This document shows, in pieces, positions 51,423 through 64,000 of a stretch of 64,000 nucleotides of DNA (positions are counted from its first letter, which is position 1; each line of letters starts with the position of its first letter). Made by a program: the position numbers and the translations under genes. A model generated the notes under the pieces. That model worked only from the letters and a program-made list of their open reading frames with translations, was not told the DNA's origin and searched no databases. The DNA comes from Lates calcarifer (taxonomy: Eukaryota; Chordata; Actinopteri; Centropomidae). The stretch lies in the NCBI RefSeq assembly GCF_001640805.2, contig NC_066833.1:11023044-11087043 (forward strand), read 5' to 3'.

Positions 51423-54400
51423 ATAAAGATACTCTACATATATGAGACCAGACAGTTTAAATTAAAATTACTGAAATTTCAGTTGAGTTTAGAGGATGTG
51501 ACTACCCCATTAATATGAAATCAAGTCATCAATACATTAAAATAAAACCTTGATTTGAAACTTTTTGTGGTTTGGTTTGTTTTTTGCAGCAACCTGACTT
51601 TAAGATCACACAGTGGACAAAAGGGTGAACATTCAACTGAACCATAGCAGGTATGCTTCACTCTTCACAGGAAATTTTAAGTATATTTAAACCTAGGAAT
51701 TAATTGCAGCCATACTGACTAATCACACTGACACACTGCATTACACATTTACAATTTCTGAAATGCAACTAGTGTGGATTAACTTTGGTTGCTAACTACA
51801 ATCTATTTAGAGTATTAAAGATAAGTAAAATTATCACACCCTCTATTTCATATTTGCGGTTGAGTTTGTACCATTTTGCATCTGAAAAGGTGTCTAAGCA
51901 GTACAAAACATAAACAAAATATGTTAATATAGTTGTCCAATAACACTCTCACTATAAGCATGCTTGGTTTGTGATGTGTGAATGTGATCAGGTCAGTTTT
52001 TGTCTTGGACACAGTGAACAGTACCTGCTCTTCCTCTCTCATCTTCATCAGCTTCTCTCTTTCTTTTTCCCTCTGTCTCCTCATCTTGTCCTCTGTCTCT
52101 TCTCCTCCCAGAGCCGAGCTGTGACTGATTCAGTCTCTTCATGTGTCTGTATCAGTGAAGAAAGTAAACACAGGGTCAGTCGATGGGGCAGCTAGGATTA
52201 TCTTGCAAAGAAAATAAAATATATAGGTATACCTCATTTTAACATGTATTTCAAATCTTTACACAAACTGAACTGAGAGAAAAGCATTTCAGCATTGGGT
52301 GGATGCAGTTAATGTTAGCAAGCTAGCTAGTTAATAGGCTCTAGTTAAACTAACTGGCCAGCATCGTGATGGATGGCAGCTATTTAAAGTAGCGGGACAG
52401 GAGCTGTTGCTCAGATGATATCTGGAGATGAATGAAACTGAACAACAAACAGTTGTAGTAAAGTTCTCTAGTAATCTGTGGCATGATTCAGCTTTCTGTC
52501 TGGTTTGTTGACACAATCAAAGAACCACTGTGTTGAGTGAAGAGTTTGTAGCAACGACAGGATAGTTCACCCATCCACATACACAAGGAGAGGACGCTGG
52601 TGAAGGGATGTGGAAATCAGTATCTTGGTCAACAACAACAAAAGCACAGAAGATGGGCCTACATGAAAAACAGTAGATGGGTGAATGCTGAGGAGGACTT
52701 TAATCATCACTGTATTCCTTTCTCTGTGTAGGCTGGCACAGTGGGTGGGAAAGTGGTTTCTAGCAGTTTAAGAGAATGCATGACAGATGAGGAAAGAATG
52801 CACAGATAAACCCAACATAAATGGCACATTAAGTACATTCCTTTGTTTGGAGGCAATAATCAAGATATCAGCCATCCTCAGATGTGTTTTTGTCTTTAGC
52901 AGAGGTCAGGTCTCAGAGGTTAAAGAAGTATTTGCTTTAGAAGATTAGATTAGAAGAACATTTTTCAGAATAAAGTTCTGAAATATTTTTTATGATTTTT
53001 TTTAACTACTGCTACAACTGATAAAGTTAAACAGATTACTCATTCTTGTTATATGACCATGTGAAAACATTTGGGGGCATGTACTTCCTGTTGTCGTGAT
53101 CCAGCTGTAGACATCTTCAGGTAAGGGGAATTGAATTTAAACTATTGATTGTCTTACCACAGGATGCGTCAGACACTAGGCCATGGTGTTTCATGTTTAT
53201 TGATCTCAAGTAATCACACTTTGTTTGGTATCGCACTTATAAAATGACTTTGCACTGGAAACAGCTTTACAAGGTAGATCACTACTTGTGAAGTGAAATG
53301 CTGAGACAGCAACTATGACAAAGCCATGCAGCTGACAATAATTGAAGTAGGCTTTTCTCGATCTGCATTCTTGTCTGTACCTTTGTTCCTGCAGACTTAG
53401 GAAACATCATCAGTCCAAAGTGCCCAAGCAGTGTCCTAATTCACCTGCAAACATTTTACTGTTGTCCACTTTGTTTGGCTCAAAGTGCAATATTTCGACC
53501 TGGGAAATCAGTAGAGCTAAAGGTTCTTCCTGGGGAAAACTGTTGGTCCAGAGGGGTTAGACCTCTTCCATATATAACCCTTCTTATGAGGACATGTTTG
53601 ACCCTTCCTGATCAATATTTTAGGAAATTGCTCCTTGTGTCACTCCCCATCTCCCAAGATGACAAGGATGTGATCGTTATATGTGTGTATGTGGGTGTGT
53701 GAGGCTTGAGTTAAAGTGAATCCGTCAGCTGGCCCAAAGCATTTCTCTCCACCATCTCATTCCCTGTCAGGCTTGAAGAAAGTGGAACTCACATCCAGTG
53801 AAGCAAATGTCAGCTTAGGTCGAGTGGAACATGTTGCAAATGGTGTTAAAAGCATGTACTTGTTGGCCTCTGCTCTCAATAATTAATGTGAGGACGCCCA
53901 CAAAAAATGATCCCTGTTTCCTCTTCGATCCTTCCCTGGTGGAAGAGGGCATGAATTAATAACACAGATCAAACTGCAGTGTTAGCGCAGATCAAGTATT
54001 TGTAAAGAAGCTGAAAGGACTTTATGCAAGAGAGGCCCTATGAGATAATGTGGATGTGCCTTGCATGTTTCCTGTTCCTGTCACATTAAATTTTAATTTG
54101 GAATAGAGCAATTCTACAAGGTATAAAAATAATGAATTAGTTATCAAAGTGAAAGACCTATCTTTAGACAGAAATGTCCTGAATAAAAGTTTTAAAAAGC
54201 TGTCTTCATATAGTTTAAGGTTAAATATTTGCAACTCGGAAAAGTATAGAACATATAGTCCTCAATCTTCTGGATAATGTACTTTAATTTAATTTGAGGC
54301 TAGTGAACAAATCGGTCAACAACAGATCATTTCAAACTAATTTAACCTTAGAGGGTTGGTCTGCTTCAGCTAATTGGATTAAATTATCCACTTGTGTGGT

Positions 54401-57400
54401 CTCCTCTCATCTAGCCTCAACCAGGGCATCTATGCTGATGTGATATATCTAAAATGGCAGACAGGGACTGCAATGCTTCCAAATTTTACTGTAACATGCA
54501 TTTTAAGCAGTCCCTACTGAATTTGAAGTGACTGGTCATGAGCAATCTGTTAAGAGTAAGCCATGCAACAGAAAAAGCACTAGCCAATCTTATTTTGCTA
54601 CAAATCCCTCTCTGAACTTGATTGCATTCTTGGCAGTAAACTTTATGGAGCTTACAGCCAACCAAATTATAGATTCATTTGTGTGATATTCCTGCTATCA
54701 GTGGCTCAAAGTGGATAAAAAGTTATAAATCCTAATCCAGTGCAAAACATCCACACAACTTTAATGAACATCAATGTAGCATCTTGTCAGTGCAGGCAGA
54801 ACACTGAAATCATTCATTATATTGATGATCAGTTGATTCTAGATCTCCTGTAATGTGTTACTGAAGCTCATGCTGCTGATCATTAATACGGTTGCTGCTG
54901 ATTTTCCTGACTTCTTGTTTGCTGCATGTGGCATGCACACCCAGCACATGTGGATTACTGTTATAATGCACTGTTCAATGTTTCTCTCTCGAGTTTACTT
55001 GTAGAGACTGGTCCTCACATTTGTTCTTTTCAACCCACCCTTGAGGGAAAAGGCAAGGAGAACATTTGTTCCTCATCAAGCTTGTAGTAGCTAGCTGCCT
55101 GTCTGTCTCCTTATTCCTGATTCCTATGTGTCTTTTCTTTCCATCCGTGGAGTTGCATTGTTTGTGTACTCAACTGTAACTCTGCCTGACCACATCTCTG
55201 TCTCACAGTTGACTGCAGTAATGCACATACTTCATGTTGTGGTTAAACTAACAACCTATACCCTCATCAGTTTAGGTGAGACTGATGACACAGCTCAGGC
55301 TCTCCAGCTTTAAACATCAAGAGGGAAAGACAACAGGCACTAGATTTGTTGGTAACTATCATTTACATAAGGCATAGGCACATTCAAACAACTGCACACA
55401 TGCCTGCAAGTGATGAACACTTGCATGCACAAATGCTCCTAAAGTAGTATGCTCTCTGCTGTTATCTCTTGCACAGCTACGTAATGCACAAATGCCCAGA
55501 AGTTATAAAAACACTGATTACAGTTTGAATGCTGTGGTCTTACTGCTTGGAGAAATATGCAAAACTTATGCCCTTAATTAGTTTGTTTACTGTGAGATTA
55601 ACTGAGCTATTAAAATGTTCTTTACCAGCAATCTAAGAAAACAACAATATAAATTAAGTAATTACGGGTAACATTAATGAATATACTTGTTGACAATTTG
55701 GTATGCAGCACCACGAAACAAAACTGTCAGTGTCCTGGGACAACCTTTTATTTAGTAAGTGAGAATAACTTGGGTATTTTTTTTTCCATTAATGCAAACA
55801 GGTAAAGAATGACTACATCTTGAGTTATAAATTTCAAATTGATTTACAAGGTAGTACAGGGGGTTTACATGTAATTCTGCTCTGCACACTGAAGATACAC
55901 ATGTCACTGCTTGTTATTTACAGCATAGTGAGTGTCCATTGAGGCATCATTGCAAAACAAGATGACCTTGTTCTTGAAATCATTAAAGAATGTTTAACAA
56001 GTGATGCAGACCTGCTAGTTCATGCAAAGGGATCATAACATAATAAATCTCATTCACCAGCATAATGTTGTTTCAGCTCAAATCTCCAGTCACTTTGGGA
56101 CCTGCTCTCTTAACAGCCACTGTTTAAATAAACCCAACACACAAGCCCAGGCCTGATGTTTCTGACATTCACAGGCAAGAGCTATTCTCGTGAAGATTAA
56201 TGTTTCTTTTTTTTTCATTTGAGTAATCTAATATTAAACAAGTATTTATCAAGGATTATAATATCTGTTCTGCTGAACAGTTATATGATCATTTGGCATT
56301 TCTTTCTTTCCATGCAAGGTGAAATCATTAAAGCAGAAAAAAGAGAAGTGAGCAATGAGTACCACTGACTTCTCTAGAAGATCAGCTGAACTTTGATTTG
56401 GCTGCTGTTGAATCCTATTGGTGGAGGAGCACAGCAGGGATGTCACAGCAGAAGTTACACAACCATGGCTTTGGTTTGTTGCCAGCACATAGTACGAGCA
56501 TACATACGCTCACCCTGTCACTTAAATGCATGTGCTTACAAAAAGAAACATGTGCGTGCATAAACAAACACACACTTGCAATTCACACATTATGTTGTTG
56601 CTGAAAGTACACATTCACACACATAAACTATTTATACCTGTAGAGAGGGATATGAAGAGAATGTCCACTTTAATCAGTGCACTGAAAGCTGCACTGTGCA
56701 TGCTAAACTCAACATACAGATGGTGCACCAGAGAAGAGGGAGAGAGGCGGGAGTAGCAAATGAAAGCTTTTTTTCCCCCTCTCTGAATGTAAGCAGTATG
56801 TTTGGATAAGAATAGAACTGCATGACTCTGAAATAGCACCTTTTTACTGCACATCTGTTTGCTTTGAAAATGTATCTCTTGCATTCTTACACTTGACTTG
56901 GTGACTTCATCACTTCCCTCAGGGCACAGAATATATAAGTGAGTCAGGACACTCAACAGGATTTCTCTCTGCACGCAAGCAGCAACTGGTAAGGGAGGGT
57001 CTACATTCGACCACAAACTTGTGGTCTTATCTGGTCTGAGTATATCATGTGGCTACTCAAATAACATTCAGTCTATGTACAGTTGAAATGAATTACAATG
57101 ATAACTACAACTACAGTATGCAGGCCAGGTATTCCAGTGATGATCGGAGGCTCCTCAGAAAGAACAAAATCTTGCACATTTCCTCCACAACAGATCTGAG
57201 CTTTCTGGCAAAGACCTTAGGCCTTTAAGTATGTGAGACACTTGACATGAGAGACCCAAAATAAACCCATGTCACATAAAGGGTCTTTTGATTTTTATTT
57301 TATAGATCCTAACCTTAAAAAAAGATTTACATTTTAAACTCCACAAAACAAACATTTAGACAAAATAGTCAGACACAAACAGTAGCACATACTGTTGTAT

Positions 57401-57420
57401 ATGTGTATAATGGGAGGGGG
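50600..57420. other. Gene desert, fifth part
   Basis: No gene supported. The longest open frame is 133 codons on the minus strand at 56615-57016, without family resemblance. The only clear structure is the long (GA)n tract listed separately. Confidence 0.55.
51371..51419. repeat. (AG)24 microsatellite
   Basis: A perfect AG run of 49 nt after an imperfect AGAGAC lead-in. A homopurine tract of this length can form triplex (H-DNA). Confidence 0.95.
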
Positions 57421-57479
57421 ATACCATTCAGCTTCTAAAATATCCAAATGTCGTCCTCCATGTTAACCTGCCATTCCTC

Positions 57480-58200
57480 ATGTACAAACACATGATATTA
57501 GTCGTGATATAACGTCCAATGATAACTCTACTGCGACCATACAACGTCAAGATCATTGATTTCCTCATTTCATCGTTGCTTGTGTATGTCAACAAACCGG
57601 ATAGCTTAAGCTAAATCAACATTAGAACAGGTAACGAGAAAACTAAACTACAACTAACTGGTTGTAGTTTAGTGTCAAACTTCTCCAGAGATCATCTGGC
57701 CAACAGCTTCTGTCGCGCCAGCTGGCGTCCATCTTGACGCGGGCTCGTTAGTTTCACCTGCGTTAATCACCTAGCTAGCTAGCTAGCTTGCCTACATAAA
57801 CTCCATCGGACTCTAACGCGTCAATTCAGTCAAATTATTACACAAACACGCGTTTCTTTTCAGTGTGACTGAGACACCAGATGTCATTATCTCTGTTGTC
57901 CACCACAAATCTACTTGAAAACATAAATAAAGACGATCATCATAACTTCAAAACGTACCTGAAAACTATCCCTTTTTTTTAGCTTCTCCTCAGCGTCAGG
58001 TTAATCCAGTGTTGCAGTATTCAGTAATGGGTACAATGCAATCAAGAACTCTTGTAGCTAAATGCTTTTAATCCTGTTACTTTGCCAAAATGTAAACAAA
58101 TATAGAGCTCAAGTTGTAGCCCACAGCTAAATGGCTTCATGACAACATTATACTTCCTACTTCCCCCAAAGCATTATGGGAAGTGTTCCCAAAAAAAAGA
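57480..58200. promoter_or_regulatory. Promoter-like, CpG-richer patch with possible first exon
   Basis: CpG density rises here relative to the flanks (for example tcgcgccagctggcgtccat and cttgacgcgggctcg near 57712-57750). A ZNF143-type core, GCATTATGGGAA, lies at 58171-58182 and a YY1-type word (AAGATGG on the minus strand) at 57729-57735. On the minus strand a good splice donor, CAG|GTACGT, follows 57959, and on the plus strand CAG|GTAACG follows 57630. Together these resemble a housekeeping-type promoter for an unannotated transcript, perhaps a lncRNA. No long open frame is present, and a transposon origin is an alternative. Confidence 0.3.
57643..57672. repeat. Perfect 12-bp hairpin
   Basis: ctaaactacaac (57643-57654) pairs exactly with gttgtagtttag (57661-57672) across a 6-nt loop, inside the promoter-like patch. 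A nearby ctag tandem repeat (57770-57787) is also self-complementary. Confidence 0.8.
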
Positions 58201-60623
58201 AAAAAAATAAACTACAGAAACTTAACTAAGAACTCTTACTTAGTTAACTTACTTGGCAAATGTAGTAGAAATCATCAAATCATCAATCAAATATATATCA
58301 GAATAGAGTCTGACAAAGTTGCTCATTAAGTTTGTGTGATCTGTTTCTGTTTATTACTACAGCTACCTGGGCCTACAGATCCCTCATCATCATTGCTTTA
58401 TTAATCACAGCTGGTTCATGACAAATACAAAAAGTAAACATGAAACAGTTCTCTTACCAAATCCACTGTTTTTGTGTATTTTATTATTCATCACATTAAA
58501 GCCCCTTTCAATATTGTGGTCTTTTTTAATGTTTTACAAATATTAAGTTATCCACAAAAATAAAATAACTTAGATAATAACCATATTAAAACATAAAAAT
58601 ACATACATACATTACTTTATGACATGAAAAAAATGCATATTGCTGATATTTTCCCAGAGTTTTCCTGGACACAGTTCTGTATGTGCAAACTACTTATCAG
58701 AATCAAAATAATCTGTTACACTGGAAACATAATCCCAGATTTTTTTGTCCTCTGCTTTTAACACACAAACATATTTTCTTGAAATAAATTACACTGTCTG
58801 ATAAGGAGCCTCACTCATACAAGTTACATGAAACCAAATATGATCCTCAACATGTGCATAGGCAGAAATCCATATCAACTTTTTTATGTATATACTTTAA
58901 AGTTGACATATCTCTGTTGTACACATCGAAGAAGTGTGAAGAAGGTAAGTGTAGATATATTACAAGAAGCTTACAGTGTTGCACACAGTACATTGCATCA
59001 CAAAACAGGAAACACTTTGATTGATGACAACTTAGGATGTTTATAGAGTGAGGAACTGAAGCCTGCTCATGTGCACTCAGTTTCCTGAGGCACTTTCAGT
59101 TTATTGTTGATATTTGTGCAGCATTATTAGGTTTTATTTACAATGCTCTTCAGATGATGCTGAAGATGAAAACCGTAACTGTTAAATTAAGTTCTACCAT
59201 GCACTCTGTGTACTCTGACAGGCCTCTTACATTACATACCACACACAGACACAGATCGCACATGGTACATTTTTGATAATGTGGGACAGTGTGTCTGTGC
59301 TGTGCTTTAGGGAGGTCTGAAAACAAATGCACAAGCTTGTGGTTTGCAAATAGTGATTTTCAAATGGACAAAATGAATCTTAGAGTTTATAGGAAGAGTG
59401 CTTGTTCTTACTCTACTGAAAGCTGATTTGTGTGAATTTAATTAAACATTCCTCTATTAGAGGAGAGGAAATGCTTTCGGTTGTGAGGGTCTGATTTGAG
59501 GAATCCTAGGAAGTGGCACCAACACAACACACAGAGTTCCAGATCAGTTTTTTGATTAGCTTTAGCTTCAGTCCCTCTGATTCAGTGTTACTGTAATGTC
59601 CTTTGCCTTGCCCCTTTTCACACAAATTTCCCATTTAAATTGTCCAGTCTGACCTGGAACTTGATGTTGGACTCTGTCTCCTTTACTAAAATGGCTTCAT
59701 TGGGTGATGCCATTACTTTTATCAGAGTTAGAATTATGCATACAACATAGTGATATGATTAACTGCTACATCTACAGAGTGTCATCTGAACCAGACAAAC
59801 CCCTGATGTATTCTAGGTGTAACATGATATCTGCTACAAACCCTACAACTGAAACTGCCCTCAAACAAGGCACTAAATCCTTTTGTGCTACAAATGTGTT
59901 GTGCCATGTCAAATCCTGTGCATTGTGAACCCTGATGTATAAAAAGGTTTATGTATGTGTATCTGTATGTGGTAGACGGAGATAGCATGATAGCAAATGC
60001 TGTGTAACATGGTTGTGTTTATGCTGTAAGTTATCACATAGATAATGGAGGAACTATTGTATAGAGTATGCTCTTGAGGTGTCTTCTCCCATTTTTAAAG
60101 TTTCATGGGATGCAGACATCAGCCTTTTCACCTTATATGTCACTGGTGCTATGAAGCAATATTATTTTATTTCTGCATGCAATCTACTGCTTCCTCTCAA
60201 CTTCCTCTTTGCTCACCTGAATCTCATGCAGCTGTACGTCAGTCAACACATGCTCATGAAACAACAAAATTCAGTTGTTTTCATAGCTCAGTTTTCATAT
60301 TTGGAGTTTTCAGATATTGATCTGATATAGTTATGTTCCTTAATCTCAAGAGGAAGGCAGTAAACATCCAAGCTCTCTGGGTTGTGGCAGCTTTACAACA
60401 TACGCTGCATGTGCACACTCTTTACCAACATGCACATCTATCTCTTTGCTGGCTCAGCTGCTTCACACTCTGTCCTTGCTCTTCTGGAAAACAGCAGTCC
60501 ATCGCAAAAAGGTATGGGGCACATATATTACAGTCATATTCCCCTTTCAAATTAATAGTCTTTATTTAAAAATGTCTCTTTTTCTTTGTTTTATCTTTAT
60601 TTAGTTTTTTGATACTTGTTTCT
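58201..60623 (-). other. Wnt10a downstream region, including its 3'UTR
   Basis: No further gene is seen. The wnt10a 3'UTR begins at 60623 and runs leftwards. Reverse-strand AATAAA words occur at 60596-60601 and 60561-60566, very close to the stop, and at 59133-59138 and 59098-59103, about 1.5 kb away. The later pair would give a more usual 3'UTR length. Confidence 0.45.
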
Positions 60624-61163
60624 TCATTTACAGACACTGACCCACTCTGTTATCCTGCACTCTTCACAGACCACATAGCAGCACCAGTGAAACTTGCAGT
60701 TGCAGCGTTCGCTCCGCGTCTGCTGCAGGATGTTGTGGCCTCTCCCGCAGCACAGGCTCTCACAGTTGTCCATGCCGGGGCTGGTCTTGTTGCAGATCCG
60801 GCCCTGCGTGCCAGCTGAGTCCGACCCCAGGTCCCGCTCACAGAAATCTGGCGACTTTTCAAAGTAGACCAGTTCGTTGATGCTTGGCCGCCGCCGATGT
60901 GTGTGGTGGTGGTGATGGTGGTTGTTCTGATGATGGTGATGGTGGTGGTGGTTGTGGTGGCTGTGGTGGTTGTTGTGGTGGGAGTGGTCGAGCTGTCCAG
61001 TGTTCCGGTTATGAGCCTTGATAAGCGTGGCGATGTGGAAGCGCTCTTTGAGGATTGAGCCCACCACACGGAACTCTGGGGTGACTTGCCAGCAGGTCTT
61101 AAGCTGGCAGCTCCCAGACGTCCCGTGGCACTTGCATTTCCTTCTCATGTGGTCGAGCACCAC
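60624..61163 (-). CDS. wnt10a: Wnt10a, final exon (5' partial)
   Basis: Secreted, lipid-modified Wnt ligand that signals through Frizzled/LRP; in vertebrates it acts in tooth, skin appendage and fin development. The exon starts after a ttttcgcag acceptor (61164-61165 hold the AG) in phase 0 and encodes 179 aa to the TGA at 60624-60626. Residues 9-24 hold the [11 protein letters not shown] motif, whose Ser16 is the Porcupine-acylated serine. [12 protein letters not shown] (98-109), CCGRGHN (138-144), the 16 conserved-type cysteines and the WVSVCK ending identify Wnt10. [13 protein letters not shown] and the match across TRSERC and CEECRITEW are close to human WNT10A, and synteny with cdk5r2 and fev supports 10a over 10b. 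Residues 60-89 are a histidine-rich insert (21 His of 30) in the linker where human has a Pro/Ala/Gly-rich segment. Earlier exons are outside the window. Confidence 0.95.
   Translation of the reverse strand: MVLDHMRRKCKCHGTSGSCQLKTCWQVTPEFRVVGSILKERFHIATLIKAHNRNTGQLDHSHHNNHHSHHNHHHHHHHQNNHHHHHHTHRRRPSINELVYFEKSPDFCERDLGSDSAGTQGRICNKTSPGMDNCESLCCGRGHNILQQTRSERCNCKFHWCCYVVCEECRITEWVSVCK
60897..60986 (-). repeat. Histidine-coding CAC/CAT repeat within wnt10a
   Basis: Thirty codons, mostly CAC and CAT mixed with AAC (Asn), coding runs of 7 and 6 consecutive His. The mixed codons mean the tract is not a fresh pure trinucleotide expansion. Confidence 0.93.
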
Positions 61164-64000
61164 CTGCGAAAAAACACAAAAAGAGAGAGTGGGATGGAAT
61201 GAGGAAATGAGCAGAGGCAGGGGAGTCAGAGGACGGAGGGAAGAAAGAAAATGGGGATTAATAACTTTCTTGATCACTGGTTACATTTGAAGTTTAATAT
61301 ACTGTATACAGTTACAGTATGTTTCAGGGTGCATGTTTTCATACACTGCTGGCTTGACTTCAGTGTTTTTTGTTGTTGATTTGTTTAGTCTTCTAAGTAA
61401 CTGTTCCATTGTAAACTGAAAGACACATAATGCCCTGAAGAAATTGGTCCCACATTTAGAAAACCAGGTGGTCCAACTCTGAGCCAGTTGTCAAACATAC
61501 TGATATCAAATAACACAGATGGATGCAGGTATTATCCAAACAGATAGTATTGTCATTATTCATCTTTTGGCAGCAGGGAATAACTCTGAGTCTGACCCAC
61601 ATGTAGTGGCACATTAGGCATTGCAGCATTACAGTATTTACATATCTTCACTTTAATGGTTTGCTGCTGGCCATTTGAACCCTGTGAATATTAAATGTCA
61701 TGATTTATTGTTTTGTTTTTTGTTTTTTTATATTTCAGGAAACAGCTTGAATGAATGGATGAATGAAATCAAGTTGGGCTTGTTCATCTGAAGGCTCATT
61801 GTAGGCTCTGATATATAAAATACTACACCATATACAATTAATTCTTAAATAAGGTCTTTAAGGTCTAAAAATGTTTTAGATTTCAACAGTGTCCTGTTAG
61901 AGCATGGCCAACAGTGCAAGACCTACACACCTTTTGTCAGTGGCACACACACACACGTAGACACACACACACACACACACACACACACAAGCAAACACAC
62001 GTACACACAGGTGCTTCCCACATGGCATAAACTCTGTCCATCCCAGTACTGTTCCTCAAGGCTGTGTGGATGTATGAGTGTATGTATGTGTGTCTGTGTG
62101 TTTCACCCATCCTAAACTTTAAGATCCAATTACCAACAGGAGCACAAGGCCACCCAGAGTACTGACAGATGCTGCTGCTGCCACCCCTATCAACACACAC
62201 ACACCAAACAACACACACACACATATGCAGCACAGTTCAACACATTCCATACATGTGCTAACAGTAATGCTAACCTCCATAGACACACACAAAATATTAC
62301 TCACTAACACAATCATCCACACATCATGAGACAAAGATGGCAGACATTAAAAAATGGTATGTGGCTGTATAGGTGCTCAAAGATGGAAAAAAAGTAGAGA
62401 TGGAATAGATCTGACATGTATCTATTAATTGGAGCACTCCCCCAAAGTCAAGGTCAGTTTGGACCAAAAATAAGATACCTTGTATTTACTCATTAGACTC
62501 CATCCTTCTCAGGGGGCAAGAGCAGGCTATTGTAATACTGAGTACTGCGCTTGGTTTGCACACTGTAAGACACCGTTTCAGGATCTACATCGGGTTTCCC
62601 AACTGAGTCAAAAGAAGGGAAAAAAAAGTTTTTTCTTCTGGGGCATGAATGAGCAGAGAGGTAGATGAGAGAAAGAAAGTGTGATAAATGGAGCAACTTG
62701 ACTCATCTGTTTGGAATGAGTGAGTGAAAAGTACAGTGAGAGAAAACTCTGTTTGCCACAGAGCCAAAGTTAATAGGGATTGGTCATAGTTTTAAAAAAA
62801 GAAAAAAGGGATCAAATAAATCAAATATATTAGGTTACTACTGCAAAACCTGTGGAGCTGGAAGATTATGATGCATCCATCCAGAGCGACAAAAAAAAAG
62901 AAAAAAGAAAAAAAAGAAATACTGGTTTGCACAGATTTAACTATGCTCATGGATATTGGTTTTTATAACAATCATGCAAAAGAATGCAAAGTGTTTTCGG
63001 TCTTTGCATCATTGGATGTTTTGTTCATAATATGTGTTAGGATGATAGAAAGTGCTTAAAAAGTATACATTTTAGATAAACATGGTTTTCTGTAATTGAG
63101 AGTCTTGGGAGGAAAGTTTAAAGAAACTGTGATCAGTGGTGAGGAGATACTACAGGCTGTAAGACTTTATAGTAAACAACACTATAATAGCTCAAACAGC
63201 ACTTGCACTGAGTTCAGATTGCAGCGTTTGGTTCAGTTTTTTACATAAAGGCAGAGGCAACCCCAGAATCACAAACGTACCAGCCTTAAACACACAGCAA
63301 AGTCTGTAATCATAAAACGCTCTAGCCCACTTAAACCTTAAGGAGACAAACTGACCTAGGAGTCATAATTGCATCCACATTGCTACTGTTTGATGGTATT
63401 TTCACAACAGGATAAGGCTTTCAAGGGAGAGTAAAACAACAAAACAGCTAAAAAGTGTTATTTCTAATGACATTCATATTGTAGCAGGGTAAAGAAAAAT
63501 AAAAAGCCAAATTGTTCTGTGAGATTATGAACCACAGCACTGTGTCTCAAACAGTTTTATGAGTATCAGGGTATAAAATATTCATACAAAAACTGTGTTC
63601 CCCACAAAACCACTGCTTTCCTGTAGTTCAGCACGCCTGGCTTCCATACCTCATGCTCAGAATGCATCAAAATTCAACTGACCATTTGCTAAATCTCTCC
63701 TCTTTCTCCGTATGCCACAGCAATGTGTGCAGGGCTAGACTATGAGCTGCATTTAAAGAGTGTGGAGGATGGTATCTTTGTTTCCATATTTCCAAAAACT
63801 AAAATTATAAAAATAAAAACAGTGTTTTTAGCTGCTCTAAGGTAAGCTTCTTCTTAGTATAGCAAGCTAACTACTTGAGGAGCATTTGTTCAATAACTAC
63901 ATTTTGTGAGACTAAAAGCTATGCTAAAAAATAAAGCTCTTTTCACAACCAGCACATCTATTTTGTAATATTTCTCCACTATATGATCCTGGTGTTGGAT
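61164..64000 (-). other. wnt10a: wnt10a intron (last intron, incomplete)
   Basis: At least 2.8 kb of intron upstream of the final exon. I looked for the preceding Wnt exon on the minus strand (cysteine-rich, ending near a NRVGRQ-type sequence) and did not see it, so it lies beyond the window. The intron contains a purine/T-rich stretch next to the acceptor, an interrupted (CA)n tract at 61943-61989, other CA-rich patches near 62190-62222, and otherwise AT-rich sequence. Confidence 0.7.
61943..61989. repeat. (CA)n microsatellite, one interruption
   Basis: Two CA runs separated by GTAG, inside the wnt10a intron. Confidence 0.93.

Noticed and set aside
61164..64000. Search for the preceding wnt10a exon
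   Set aside because: No minus-strand frame here has Wnt cysteine spacing or the expected exon end. Frames such as 61937-62233 are CA-repeat translations.
1..64000. CRISPR arrays, prokaryotic operons, phage or bacterial mobile systems
   Set aside because: The DNA is vertebrate, with introns, polyA signals and microsatellites; no direct-repeat/spacer arrays are present.

Overview
This is nuclear DNA from a teleost fish. It is intron-containing and fairly AT-rich, and it is littered with long (CA)n, (GA)n and (TA)n microsatellites. Its four protein-coding genes match the vertebrate block that in human chromosome 2q35 reads WNT6-WNT10A-CDK5R2-FEV-CRYBA2. Here the block appears in reverse: cryba2 (+, 55-1224, 5' end cut off), fev (+, 5448-7861), cdk5r2 (-, 16824-17711) and wnt10a (-, last exon only, 60624-61163). 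Gene order and relative orientations are as in human. I cannot name the species, or decide which teleost duplicate (a or b) each gene is, from sequence alone.

Layout. 1-1.4 kb: the last three coding exons of a beta-crystallin A2 gene and its polyA signal. 1.4-5.4 kb: intergenic DNA ending in a promoter-like block with two GATA sites. 5.4-7.9 kb: the complete three-exon gene for the ETS factor Fev (Pet1). 7.9-16.4 kb: intergenic, with long (TA)n and (GT)/(GA)n tracts and a CTCF-like motif. 16.4-17.8 kb: single-exon cdk5r2 (p39, a neuronal CDK5 activator), with a strong RE1/NRSF-like silencer about 0.4 kb past its stop codon. 17.8-60.6 kb: about 43 kb with no protein-coding gene I can support. 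This gap lies upstream of cdk5r2 and downstream of wnt10a, and human has a gene-free interval at the same place. It holds microsatellites, a LINE-like tail, a possible DNA-transposon relic, hairpins, a perfect DR1 nuclear-receptor site, two unusually GC-rich patches and a promoter-like CpG-richer patch near 57.5-58.2 kb. 60.6-64 kb: the wnt10a final exon, with an unusual histidine-rich insert, and the upstream intron, which runs off the window.

The genes do not form a pathway or operon. The block probably persists because regulatory elements are spread through the gaps: fev and cdk5r2 are neuronal, cryba2 is a lens gene and wnt10a acts in skin, tooth and fin. I found no novel enzymatic or defence system. 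The most useful leads are the RE1 site at cdk5r2, the poly-His insert in Wnt10a, the promoter-like patch at 57.5-58.2 kb, the 76-nt hairpin at 43.5 kb and the DR1 element at 39.19 kb.
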